A stretch of DNA of 64,000 nucleotides. Source: Larkinella sp. C7. GTDB taxonomy: Bacteria > Bacteroidota > Bacteroidia > Cytophagales > Spirosomataceae. The position numbers were made by a program, and so were the translations under genes. Below, piece by piece: positions 9,851 through 18,260 of the stretch. The notes below the pieces were generated by a model. It saw only the letters and a program-made list of their open reading frames with translations. It searched no databases and had not been told where the DNA came from. The stretch is from positions 124,001-188,000 of the forward strand of contig NZ_VBSL01000001.1 in assembly GCF_006149005.1 (NCBI RefSeq), given 5' to 3'. Positions within the stretch are counted from its first letter, which is position 1; each line of letters begins with the position of its first letter.

Positions 9851-10468
9851 ATGAAACCGAAACAGACCGAGCAAAACACCGAGCAGAAGATCAAGGAAGC
9901 CGCCAAGAAGGTATTTTTGGAGCGCGGATTCGACGGGGCGAAGCTGCGTCACATTGCCGAGGAGTCCGGCACGACCATGGCGATGGTGAATTATTACTTT
10001 CGGGGGAAGGAGCAGCTTTTTCAGAGCATTTTCATGGAAACGATGGGTTCGTTTCTGGGCCGGATAACGTTTATCCTGAACGAAGAGGTGCCGCTGGAGA
10101 TTAAAGTCTGGAAAGTAGTCGATAACTATACTGATTTTCTGCTCGATAACCCGCATATGCCGGTTTTTGTGCTGTCTGAACTTCAGAAAAACAGCAGCGA
10201 AATATTTGAAAAACTTAATATAAAGTCCGTTGTTGAGTCGTCCTTTTTTACCAAACAATTGCAGGTGGAAAGCGAAAAAGGGACAATCCGGAAGGTGAAG
10301 CCCTTGCAACTCATCGTGACGCTGCTCGGCAGTTTGATCTTTCCGTTCATGGCGAAACCCATTGTCGCTTACATCGGCAGCCTGGACAGTACGGCCTACC
10401 GCGCTTTCCTGGAAGAACGGAAAGTAATTGTTTTTGAGACTGTTATGGCGTACCTGAAACCCACCTGA
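9851..10468 (+). CDS. TetR/AcrR family transcriptional regulator
   Basis: A 205-residue DNA-binding repressor. The N-terminal TetR helix-turn-helix is clear: IKEAAKKVFLERGFDGAKLRHIAEESGTTMAMVNYYFRGKEQLF (residues about 13-58), with the usual aromatic NYYF end. The C-terminal ligand domain is unassigned. I choose the ATG at 9851; a GTG two codons earlier (9845) overlaps the promoter box. It precedes a TolC-HlyD-ABC exporter operon in the same direction, the standard arrangement for a repressor controlling an efflux pump, so it probably represses that operon when its ligand is absent. Confidence 0.9.
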   Translation: MKPKQTEQNTEQKIKEAAKKVFLERGFDGAKLRHIAEESGTTMAMVNYYFRGKEQLFQSIFMETMGSFLGRITFILNEEVPLEIKVWKVVDNYTDFLLDNPHMPVFVLSELQKNSSEIFEKLNIKSVVESSFFTKQLQVESEKGTIRKVKPLQLIVTLLGSLIFPFMAKPIVAYIGSLDSTAYRAFLEERKVIVFETVMAYLKPT

Positions 10469-10537
10469 TTTTTTTTGGATGGTTATTAAATTACTTTTTA
10501 GAAAAACAATTTAGAATAAATTTTTAAAGCTGATTGT

Positions 10538-11803
10538 ATGAAATCGATCTCCGCACTTTTACTGGGATTGTGGCTGACGGGGGCGGCCCGGGGGCAGTCG
10601 GTGGTGACGCTGGCACAAGGCTATGCCGCTGCCCTGACCCATGATCCGCTGAACCGCCAACGCGAACTGGTGCAGCAAACCGGCGATCTGACCGTAGCGA
10701 ATCTGGACAAAAACCGGCGGCTTCCGCAGGTGGGTGTCAACGGGCAGGCAAGCTGGCAATCGGAAGTGACCAAACTGCCCATCGAATTGCCAAACGTAAT
10801 GATTCCGCAGCTCAGCAAGGATCAGTATAAGCTGACGGCGGATGTCAGTTACACGCTGTTCGACGGTCAGCAGACGACGCTCCAGAAACAGGTTCAACGG
10901 GCCAGCACGGCGGTGAGTTTGCAGCAGGTAGCCGTCGATCAAAACCGCCTGAAAGACCAGGTAAACGCCTATTTCCTGAACAGTCTTTTAACCGACGAAA
11001 ACACCCGCCTGACCCGAAACCGGCTGGAAGAACTGCAAAACCGCCTTGTAAAAGCCGAGTCCGGGGTAAAGTTTGGCGCCGTTGCCACCGTTACCGTGGC
11101 TATTTTAAAAGCCGAAGTGCTGAACGCCGAACAGCAACTGGCCCAGTTGGCAGCCACCCGCCGGGGCCTGCGCGACCAGCTCGCCATGCTAACCGGCCTG
11201 ACGATCACCGACAGCACGCGGCTCGTGGTGGAAGAAGCGCAAACCCTATCGGCAAATCTGTCGCTAAACCGCCCGGAGCAAAAACTTTTTGAGTCGCAAC
11301 GGACGCTGCTCGATGCGCAACTGCAACTAATGAACAACCGCCTGAAACCCCGGCTGAGCGCGTTTGCCCAGGGCGGTGCGGGCCGACCGGCACTGAACTT
11401 CCTCAACAACGACTTTCGGGGCTTTTTTATCGGGGGCATCCGGTTGAGCTGGAACCTGTCGTCGGCCTACACGCTTCGCAACGACCGGACGGTCCTGGCG
11501 CTCAACCGGGAGCAGATCGGCGTTCAGCAGAAGGTGTTCGACCGGAACCTGTCGCTGCAACTTCGGCAACAGCAAACCGAGATTGACCGCATCGGCGCCC
11601 TGCTGGACAAAGACCGGGAAATTAGTGCCTTACGATCGATAATCAGGCAAACCGCCAGCGTGCAACTCGACAACGGAACCCTGGCCGCCCGCGATTATGC
11701 GTCCGAACTTAACGCCGAAAGCCTGGCCCTTTTGAACCAGAAAACCCACGAACTGCAACTGCTGTTGGCGAAGGTTCAATACCGTACGCTAACCGGAAAT
11801 TAA
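10538..11803 (+). CDS. TolC family outer membrane efflux protein
   Basis: A 421-residue protein with a signal peptide (MKSISALLLGLWLTGAARG) and the two-fold repeat of the outer membrane efflux protein family: a long helical hairpin, short beta-barrel strands (LTADVSYTLFDGQ; IGGIRLSWNLSSAYTLRND) and a second helical hairpin ending in LLAKVQYRTLTGN. It forms the outer-membrane duct of a tripartite pump. It starts the exporter operon after TetR; the next gene begins 20 nt later. A possible promoter with a seven-of-eight -7 box (TACTTTTT, 10492-10499) precedes it. The ATG at 10538 is followed directly by the signal sequence. Confidence 0.9.
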   Translation: MKSISALLLGLWLTGAARGQSVVTLAQGYAAALTHDPLNRQRELVQQTGDLTVANLDKNRRLPQVGVNGQASWQSEVTKLPIELPNVMIPQLSKDQYKLTADVSYTLFDGQQTTLQKQVQRASTAVSLQQVAVDQNRLKDQVNAYFLNSLLTDENTRLTRNRLEELQNRLVKAESGVKFGAVATVTVAILKAEVLNAEQQLAQLAATRRGLRDQLAMLTGLTITDSTRLVVEEAQTLSANLSLNRPEQKLFESQRTLLDAQLQLMNNRLKPRLSAFAQGGAGRPALNFLNNDFRGFFIGGIRLSWNLSSAYTLRNDRTVLALNREQIGVQQKVFDRNLSLQLRQQQTEIDRIGALLDKDREISALRSIIRQTASVQLDNGTLAARDYASELNAESLALLNQKTHELQLLLAKVQYRTLTGN

Positions 11804-11823
11804 CCACACAGACCAGCCATTCC

Positions 11824-12753
11824 ATGAAATCCACTCTAATTACTTCCGCTTTTCTGATCGGTATGTTGGGTTGCAAAACCGAGCCGCAATCAGACGCGTA
11901 CGGCAATTTTGAAGCCGTCGAAACCATCGTCTCCGCCGAGGCCACCGGCGCGTTGCAACAATTGTCGGTTGAGGAAGGCCAGACGCTCAAAGCCGGGCAG
12001 GCCGTCGGGCAGATTGACCCGTTGCAACTCCAGCTTCGGAAAGCACAGTTGCTGGCCAGTCGGCGGGCGGTTTCCAGCCGCTCCCCGAACATTCCGGCTC
12101 AACTGTCGCCTTTTAACCAGCAGATTGCCGTTCAGGAACAGCAACTGAAAACACTCCAGCGCGAGAAAATCCGTACCCAGAACCTGATTGCCGCCGGGGC
12201 GGCTCCGACGAAACAACTGGATGACCTGGTTGCCCAGATCGACGTCATCGAGCGACAGATTGCGCTGATTCGTCAGCAACGGGCGGCCCAGCAATCGGCC
12301 CTGACGACCCAGCGGAGCGGAACGCTGTCGGAAGAAGCCCCTTTGGAAGAACAAATCCGGCAGATCGACGACCAGATCAAAAAAGCAACGATTGTGAATC
12401 CATCGGCAGGTACGGTTACCGTCAAGTTGGCCGAAACCGGGGAGGTGGCGAGTTACGGAAAACCGCTGTACAAAGTGGCCGATCTGAACCAGATCACGCT
12501 TCGGGCCTACATCAGTGGCGACCAACTCGTGCGGGTCAAAACCGGTCAGCCGGTGAAGGTGCTGGTCGATGCACCGAACGATCAGTTCAAAGAATACACC
12601 GGAACCGTGACTTGGATTTCGAGCAAAGCTGAATTTACGCCCAAGGTGATCCAGACCAAAGACGAACGTGTCAATCTGGTGTACGCCCTGAAAGTGAAGG
12701 TAAAAAACGACGGCGGATTGAAGATCGGGATGCCGGGGGAAATTCGGTTATGA
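11824..12753 (+). CDS. HlyD-type periplasmic adaptor (membrane fusion) lipoprotein
   Basis: A 309-residue membrane-fusion protein linking inner-membrane ABC transporter and TolC duct. The lipobox in FLIGMLGCKTE predicts a lipid-anchored Cys at residue 18. A split biotinyl/lipoyl-like domain (IVSAEATGALQQLSVEEGQTL near 40-60; VNPSAGTVTVKLAETGEV near 195-215) flanks a long coiled-coil hairpin rich in Gln (about 85-180), followed by a beta-barrel domain (ITLRAYISGDQLVRVKTGQPV). It is most like YbhG/YhiI-type adaptors that work with ABC-2 permeases. Its stop lies next to a palindromic intergenic element (12765-12850), which separates it from the ABC genes. Confidence 0.88.
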   Translation: MKSTLITSAFLIGMLGCKTEPQSDAYGNFEAVETIVSAEATGALQQLSVEEGQTLKAGQAVGQIDPLQLQLRKAQLLASRRAVSSRSPNIPAQLSPFNQQIAVQEQQLKTLQREKIRTQNLIAAGAAPTKQLDDLVAQIDVIERQIALIRQQRAAQQSALTTQRSGTLSEEAPLEEQIRQIDDQIKKATIVNPSAGTVTVKLAETGEVASYGKPLYKVADLNQITLRAYISGDQLVRVKTGQPVKVLVDAPNDQFKEYTGTVTWISSKAEFTPKVIQTKDERVNLVYALKVKVKNDGGLKIGMPGEIRL

Positions 12754-12764
12754 GGTCGGTTTTC

Positions 12765-12850
12765 GGTTTACAGTTTTCGGTAGCTGACGCATTCTTCGCT
12801 AATACAGAAATTCTAACGCGTCAGCCACCGAAAACCGAAAACTGTAAACC
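12765..12850. repeat. Quasi-palindromic intergenic element, GGTTTACAGTTTTCGGT family
   Basis: The left arm 12765-12790 and right arm 12818-12850 are reverse complements apart from one extra TTTTCGG-type unit in the right arm and a single substitution. The element therefore varies by gain or loss of a short word. A further copy of the word (TCGGTTTTCGG) precedes the left arm from 12756. It sits inside the exporter operon between the adaptor and the first ATPase and could attenuate or stabilise the message. Confidence 0.8.
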
Positions 12851-12865
12851 ATAAACAGTCAAATC

Positions 12866-13789
12866 ATGGACGCAATTAGCATTGAAAACCTCTCGAAATC
12901 GTACGGCGACAGGCCGGCGGTGTCTGACGTCTCCCTGTCGATCCGGCCGGGCGAGTTGTTCGGGCTGATCGGGCCGGATGGAGCCGGGAAAACCACCCTT
13001 TTCAAAATTCTGGTGACGTTGTTGCTGCCTGACCAGGGCCGGGCAACGGTGGCGGGGTATGATGTGGTGAAGGACTACAAAGCATTGCGGCAACTGGTGG
13101 GGTATATGCCGGGGCGGTTTTCGTTGTATCCCGACTTAAGCGTACAGGAAAATCTGGCGTTTTTTGCGACGGTTTTCGGAACCACCATCCCGGAAAACTA
13201 CCACTTGATTCAGGAGATTTATTCGCAACTGGAACCGTTCAAAGACCGCCGGGCGGGACAACTTTCCGGGGGCATGAAGCAGAAACTGGCCCTCTGTTGT
13301 GCCCTGATTCACAAGCCCGAAGTCCTGTTTCTGGACGAACCGACTACCGGCGTCGATGCGGTTTCCCGCAAGGAATTCTGGGATATGCTCCGCAAACTCA
13401 ACGAACGCGGGCTGACGACGCTGGTTTCCACGCCCTACATGGACGAAGCCAGCCGCTGCGACCGGGTGGCCTTTATGCAGACCGGAACCGTGCTGGCGGT
13501 CGATACGCCGTCGGCGATTACGACCCGGTTTACGAAACCGTTGTACGCCGTTCGGGCAGCCGATACCTACCAACTCATTCAGGATCTGCGGCTGGCTCCG
13601 TTTGCGGAATCCTGCTATGCGTTCGGCGAGTTTCTGCACCTGACGGTGAAATCGGCCGACGTTTTTGACTGGCAGATCGGCTCGTATTTGCTGGACCATA
13701 ACCATCGAGACATTGAAATCCACCCCATTCAACCGGGCATCGAAGACACGTTTATGGCGTTGATGACCCAACCGGAGGTAACCATCTGA
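12866..13789 (+). CDS. ABC transporter ATP-binding protein
   Basis: A 307-residue cytoplasmic ATPase of the CcmA/YbhF class. Walker A is GPDGAGKTT (about residue 33), the signature is LSGGMKQKLAL, and Walker B is VLFLDEPTTGVD. The C-terminal extension of roughly 80 residues is common in this class. It pairs with the second ATPase, which starts 5 nt downstream, and with two ABC-2 permeases. Together these resemble the YbhFSR exporter, where the two nucleotide-binding domains are fused in one chain; here they are separate genes. Confidence 0.9.
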   Translation: MDAISIENLSKSYGDRPAVSDVSLSIRPGELFGLIGPDGAGKTTLFKILVTLLLPDQGRATVAGYDVVKDYKALRQLVGYMPGRFSLYPDLSVQENLAFFATVFGTTIPENYHLIQEIYSQLEPFKDRRAGQLSGGMKQKLALCCALIHKPEVLFLDEPTTGVDAVSRKEFWDMLRKLNERGLTTLVSTPYMDEASRCDRVAFMQTGTVLAVDTPSAITTRFTKPLYAVRAADTYQLIQDLRLAPFAESCYAFGEFLHLTVKSADVFDWQIGSYLLDHNHRDIEIHPIQPGIEDTFMALMTQPEVTI

Positions 13790-13794
13790 TAATC

Positions 13795-14529
13795 ATGGAA
13801 AACGCAGTTCATACCCACCAGTTGACCAAAAAATTCGGCAGTTTCATTGCGACCGACGCGATCACCTTCGACGTGGCGCAGGGCGAGATTTTTGGCTTTC
13901 TGGGCGCGAACGGAGCCGGAAAAACCACGGCGATGCGGATGCTCTGCGGTTTGCTGAAACCGTCGTCGGGCGAAGCGACTGTCGCCGGTTTTGACGTCTA
14001 TCGCCAGTCTGAAAAGATCAAGCAGAACATTGGCTACATGAGTCAGCGGTTTTCACTCTACGAAGATTTGACGGTTCGTGAAAACATCCGGTTTTACGGC
14101 GGTATCTATGGATTACGCCGGGCGGACATTCCGGTGAAAACCGACCAGATTTTGCGGAAACTGGGCATCGAAACCGTTGCCGATTCGCTCGTGGCGTCGC
14201 TGCCGCTGGGCTGGAAGCAGAAACTGGCCTTTTCGGTGGCGCTGATTCACGAACCCAAAATTGTGTTTTTGGACGAACCGACCGGTGGTGTCGATCCCAT
14301 CACCCGCCGACAGTTCTGGGATTTGATCTACGAAGCCGCCCACGGCGGAACGACGGTTTTTGTCACCACACACTACATGGACGAAGCCGAATACTGCCAC
14401 CGCGTGTCGATTATGGTGGATGGGAAAATGAAAGCCCTAGACACGCCATCGGGTTTGAAAACCGCCTACAATGTGGATTCAATGGATGCTGTTTTCCAGA
14501 TTTTAGCCAGAGGAACGTCGACGAAATAA
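13795..14529 (+). CDS. ABC transporter ATP-binding protein (second ATPase)
   Basis: A 244-residue ATPase with Walker A GANGAGKTT and Walker B IVFLDEPTGGVD. The signature region reads SLPLGWKQKLAF rather than LSGGQ, a known departure in the second ATPase half of YbhF-like exporters. It probably forms a heterodimer with the preceding ATPase, which keeps a regular signature. The short spacings on both sides (5 nt and 3 nt) show one operon with the two permeases. Confidence 0.9.
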   Translation: MENAVHTHQLTKKFGSFIATDAITFDVAQGEIFGFLGANGAGKTTAMRMLCGLLKPSSGEATVAGFDVYRQSEKIKQNIGYMSQRFSLYEDLTVRENIRFYGGIYGLRRADIPVKTDQILRKLGIETVADSLVASLPLGWKQKLAFSVALIHEPKIVFLDEPTGGVDPITRRQFWDLIYEAAHGGTTVFVTTHYMDEAEYCHRVSIMVDGKMKALDTPSGLKTAYNVDSMDAVFQILARGTSTK

Positions 14530-14532
14530 CCC

Positions 14533-15639
14533 ATGAACCGCTTCATCGCATTTGTCAAGAAAGAATTCTTCCACATCCTGCGCGACCGCCGGACGCTGTT
14601 GATCCTGTTCGGGTTGCCGCTGGTGCAGGTGTTGCTGTTTGGATTTGCACTCACGAACGAAATCAAAAACGCCGGTATTGCGATTCTCGACAACGACAAA
14701 AGCCCCCATTCGCAGCAGATTACCAACAAGTTACTGGCTTCCGGGTATTTTCAGTTGCGGGAAAACCTGCGCTCGAACGGCGACATCGAACGGGCGTTTC
14801 GGAAGGGTACAATCAAACTGGCGGTGGTGTTTCCGGCCGGTTTTACGGAAAACTACGAACACGGCCGCAGCGCGCAGATTCAGTTGCTGGCCGACGCCAC
14901 CGAGCAAAATACCGCCATCAGCCTGACCAATTATGCCACGGCGATCATTCGGGATTACACCACGGACCTCAACCCAACCGTTCAGCCGCCATTGACCATC
15001 GACGTTCGCAGCCGCATGGTGTTCAACCCCGAACTGAAGGGCGCGTTCGTGTTTGTGCCGGGCGTAATGGCCATGGTTTTGCTGCTGGTTTCGGCCCTGA
15101 TGACCTCCGTGACCATTGCCCGCGAACGCGAAACCGGCACGCTGGAAGTGCTGATGGTATCGCCACTGAGTCAGGGGCAGATTTTGCTGGGAAAGGTCGT
15201 GCCGTACCTGTTCCTGTCATTTTTGAACGGCTGCATCATCATCGCACTCGGCGTTTTTGTCCTGAAAGTACCGCTGAATGGCAGTCTTGTGCTGTTGTTG
15301 TCCGAAACATTGCTGTTCATCTTCCTGTCGTTATCGATCGGCATTTTCATCTCGTCGATCGTTGATACCCAACTGGTTGCGATGTTCGCGTCACTGATGG
15401 CGCTGTTGCTGCCGACCATTTTTCTGTCGGGCTTTATGTTTCCCATCGAAAGCATGCCCAGACCGCTTCAGCTCGTTTCCAACCTCATTCCGGCGAAATA
15501 TTTCATCAGCATCGTGAAAGGCATCATGATCAAGGGCGCCGGTTTGCGGTATCTCTGGCAACCCACGCTGGTGCTGGTCGGAATGTCGGTTTTATCCATG
15601 GGCCTGAGCCTGCGCAACTTAAAAACCCGCCTGTCATGA
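14533..15639 (+). CDS. ABC-2 type permease
   Basis: A 368-residue inner-membrane permease. It has an N-terminal membrane helix (LLILFGLPLVQVLLFGFAL), a large external domain of about 130 residues (NAGIAILDNDKSPHSQQ onwards), and a C-terminal cluster of five helices containing the ABC-2 motif ARERETGTLEVLMVSPLSQGQILLGK. This is the YhhJ/YbhS/YbhR family of drug or small-molecule exporters. Its stop overlaps the next start in an ATGA, so the two permeases are probably translated together and form a heterodimer. Confidence 0.9.
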   Translation: MNRFIAFVKKEFFHILRDRRTLLILFGLPLVQVLLFGFALTNEIKNAGIAILDNDKSPHSQQITNKLLASGYFQLRENLRSNGDIERAFRKGTIKLAVVFPAGFTENYEHGRSAQIQLLADATEQNTAISLTNYATAIIRDYTTDLNPTVQPPLTIDVRSRMVFNPELKGAFVFVPGVMAMVLLLVSALMTSVTIARERETGTLEVLMVSPLSQGQILLGKVVPYLFLSFLNGCIIIALGVFVLKVPLNGSLVLLLSETLLFIFLSLSIGIFISSIVDTQLVAMFASLMALLLPTIFLSGFMFPIESMPRPLQLVSNLIPAKYFISIVKGIMIKGAGLRYLWQPTLVLVGMSVLSMGLSLRNLKTRLS

Positions 15640-16751
15640 ACCGGATTTGGTATATGGTTGAAAAGGAGATTCGCCAGCTTCGCCGGAATCCGGTGTTGCT
15701 CCGGATCATGATTTTGGCCCCGATCATGCAGTTGATCCTGCTGTCGTATGCGGCCAATTACGAAGTCAAAAACCTGAATATTGCCGTGATCGATGGCGAT
15801 CATACGACGTATTCGCAACGGCTCGTCGGCAAATTCCGGCACCTCGACAATTTCAACCTAACCGGTTATCTATCATCGGACAAACAGGCCCGGCAAACGC
15901 TGCTGGCGGGTGATGCCGACCTGGTTCTGGTGATTCTACCCCATTTTGAGCGCGATCTGGAAAAGGCGGGAAGCACCGCCGTTCAGTTGCTGGTCAACGC
16001 CATCGACGGTTCCAAAGCCGGGATTGCCAACGGCTACGCAACGGCCATCATCCGGGATTTCAGCAGCGATATTGTGGCTGAGACCAGGGCGGTTTCGCCG
16101 GGCGGGGGGCCGCAACTAACGATTGAAAATCAGTACTGGTACAACCCGAAACTGGAATACAAAACGTTTATGGTGCCGGGCGTTCTGTTCGAACTCCTGT
16201 TGCTGGTGGGCGGGTTGGTGTCGGCCCTCAACATCGTGCGGGAAAAGGAAATCGGAACGATGGAGCAGTTGAACGTAACGCCCATCCGCAAGCACGAGTT
16301 TATTCTGGGAAAATCGATTCCGTTCCTGATCGTCGGACTGGGTTTATTCACGGTTGGTTTGCTGCTGGGGCGGTTTTTATTTCAAATCCGGATCGAAGGC
16401 AGCGTTGCGTTGATGTACGTTTTTGCCCTCCTCTTTCTGATTTTGTGCGTGGGGCTGGGCTTGCTGATTTCCACCCTGGCCGAAAACCAGCAACAGGCGC
16501 TGTTTGTCTCGTTTTTCCTGCTGGTGCTCTTCATTCTCCTGAGCGGTTTGTTTGCGTCGACCGAGAACATGCCGGTCTGGGCGCAGTGGCTCAATTGGTT
16601 TAACCCATTGAAATACATCATCGAAGTAGGCCGGAATGTGATGCTGAAAGGCAGCACCTTCACCGATGTCAGCCGCCCGTTTTTCGTGCTGGCAGGCATG
16701 GCCGTCGGGCTGTTGCTGCTGGCGTCGTGGCGGTATCGAAAAACGGTCTGA
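15636..16751 (+). CDS. ABC-2 type permease (partner)
   Basis: A 371-residue permease with the same layout as the preceding one: an N-terminal helix (MILAPIMQLILLSYA), an external domain, then five helices with REKEIGTMEQLNVTPIRKHEFILGK. It is a diverged paralogue of its neighbour. It begins inside the stop codon of that gene and is the last gene of the exporter operon. A palindromic element follows its stop from 16767. Confidence 0.9.
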   Translation: MNRIWYMVEKEIRQLRRNPVLLRIMILAPIMQLILLSYAANYEVKNLNIAVIDGDHTTYSQRLVGKFRHLDNFNLTGYLSSDKQARQTLLAGDADLVLVILPHFERDLEKAGSTAVQLLVNAIDGSKAGIANGYATAIIRDFSSDIVAETRAVSPGGGPQLTIENQYWYNPKLEYKTFMVPGVLFELLLLVGGLVSALNIVREKEIGTMEQLNVTPIRKHEFILGKSIPFLIVGLGLFTVGLLLGRFLFQIRIEGSVALMYVFALLFLILCVGLGLLISTLAENQQQALFVSFFLLVLFILLSGLFASTENMPVWAQWLNWFNPLKYIIEVGRNVMLKGSTFTDVSRPFFVLAGMAVGLLLLASWRYRKTV

Positions 16752-16766
16752 GACGCGCTGTTGTCA

Positions 16767-16854
16767 CACAGAGTTAATCGGAGAAAGGGGGGGTTATCAG
16801 AGTTATAGAACAATTTCTCTGATAAACTCCCTTTTTCTCCGATTAACTCTGTGT
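16767..16854. repeat. Quasi-palindromic intergenic element, CAGAGTT family
   Basis: Arms at about 16767-16802 and 16816-16854 pair along nearly their whole length, with a few slips at a G-run. Both carry the word ACACAGAGTTAATCGGAGAA. It begins 15 nt after the last exporter gene. A nearly identical word is at 20675-20692. Confidence 0.85.
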
Positions 16855-16921
16855 AGCAAATTTTCAAAGTAGATAACCACTACCACCTGCTTTCTGTACC
16901 TGAATTCTACTCTTTTTTCTC

Positions 16922-18250
16922 ATGAATAAAGCCATTGGAAGGTACCGCTGGACGATTTGTGCTCTGGTGTTTTTTGCAACGACGATTAATTACCTGGATC
17001 GGGTTGTCATCAGTTTGCTGAAAGGCGACCTGGAAAAAGATTTTAACTGGTCGGAATCAGACTATGCAGATTTGGTGGTGGTTTTCCAGCTCGCCTACGC
17101 CTTTGGGATGCTGGGCGCAGGAAGTCTGATCGATAAATTCGGAACCAAGATAGGCTATACCATTTCGCTGACCGCCTGGAGTATTGTGGGTGTGCTGACG
17201 GCTTTTGCCAAAACAACCTTCGGCTTTGGCATTGCCCGGGCCGGTTTGGGACTGAGTGAATCCGGCAACTTCCCGGCGGCTGTCAAAACGATTGCCGAGT
17301 GGTTTCCCAAAAAAGAACGCGCACTGGCCACCGGTATTTTCAACTCCGGTACCAACGTCGGGGCCATCCTGGCGCCCCTTTCCGTGCCGTTCATCGCTGA
17401 ATTCTGGGGCTGGCAATGGGCCTTCATCATTACCGGTGCGATTGGGTTTCTGTGGTTAATCCTGTGGATTACCATATACGATACGCCCGCGAAGCACAAG
17501 AAAGTCAGCCCGGAAGAACTGGCCTACATCAACAGCGATCAGGATGAGCAAACGGAAGATCAAACTTCGACCGAAAAAGTCTCCTGGTTTAAACTCCTGA
17601 CGTTCCGCCAAACCTGGGCGTTCGTGATCGGCAAAATGCTCACCGACCCCATCTGGTGGTTTTATCTGTTCTGGTTGCCCGCCTTCCTGAAAGCCGAATA
17701 CGGACTGGAAGGTAGTGCGGCTTCGTTGCCAGTGGCCGTGGTCTACACGATTGCCAGTATCGGCAGTATTTTTGGCGGCTGGTTGCCTCTAAACCTGATT
17801 AAAAAAGGGTTTCCGGTGTTCCGGGCGCGGAAAACATCCATGTTCATTTATGCCCTTTGTGCCATTCCGGCGGTTTTTATCCAGTATCTGGGCAGTATGG
17901 GCCTTTGGCTGGCGGTTTTGAGCATCGGGTTTGCTACCTCGGCCCACCAGGCCTGGAGTGCCAATATTTTCACGACGGTTTCGGATATGTTTCCGAAAAA
18001 AGCCGTGGCCTCCGTCATTGGGATTGGTGGGATGGCGGGTGGACTTGGTGGGATGGCTTTTTCGAAACTGGCGGGAAAACTGTTCGACCATTACAAGGCA
18101 CTCGGGCACCTGGAAACGGGCTATTACATCATGTTCCTGATCTGCGGGTTTGGGTATCTGCTGGCCTGGCTGGTGATGCACCTGCTGGTTCCGCGCTATA
18201 AGCTGATCGAACTCTCCAGTTCAAGTACGCCGGTAGCACCCGTGGCTTAA
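16922..18250 (+). CDS. MFS transporter, hexuronate (ExuT/GudP-like) family
   Basis: A 442-residue inner-membrane symporter with 12 predicted helices in two bundles separated by a charged loop around residues 195-215 (DQDEQTEDQTSTEKVSW). Motifs typical of anion:cation symporters of the ExuT group are INYLDRVVIS in helix 1, GLGLSESGNFPAAVKTIAEWFPKKERALATGIFNSGTN in helices 4-5, and PIWWFYLFWLP at helix 7. The family imports glucuronate, galacturonate or other sugar acids with protons. It is followed 10 nt later by the NodB-GH39 gene, suggesting co-transcription with glycan-degrading genes. Substrate assignment is by family only. Confidence 0.88.
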   Translation: MNKAIGRYRWTICALVFFATTINYLDRVVISLLKGDLEKDFNWSESDYADLVVVFQLAYAFGMLGAGSLIDKFGTKIGYTISLTAWSIVGVLTAFAKTTFGFGIARAGLGLSESGNFPAAVKTIAEWFPKKERALATGIFNSGTNVGAILAPLSVPFIAEFWGWQWAFIITGAIGFLWLILWITIYDTPAKHKKVSPEELAYINSDQDEQTEDQTSTEKVSWFKLLTFRQTWAFVIGKMLTDPIWWFYLFWLPAFLKAEYGLEGSAASLPVAVVYTIASIGSIFGGWLPLNLIKKGFPVFRARKTSMFIYALCAIPAVFIQYLGSMGLWLAVLSIGFATSAHQAWSANIFTTVSDMFPKKAVASVIGIGGMAGGLGGMAFSKLAGKLFDHYKALGHLETGYYIMFLICGFGYLLAWLVMHLLVPRYKLIELSSSSTPVAPVA

Positions 18251-18260
18251 TGGTTTTCAG

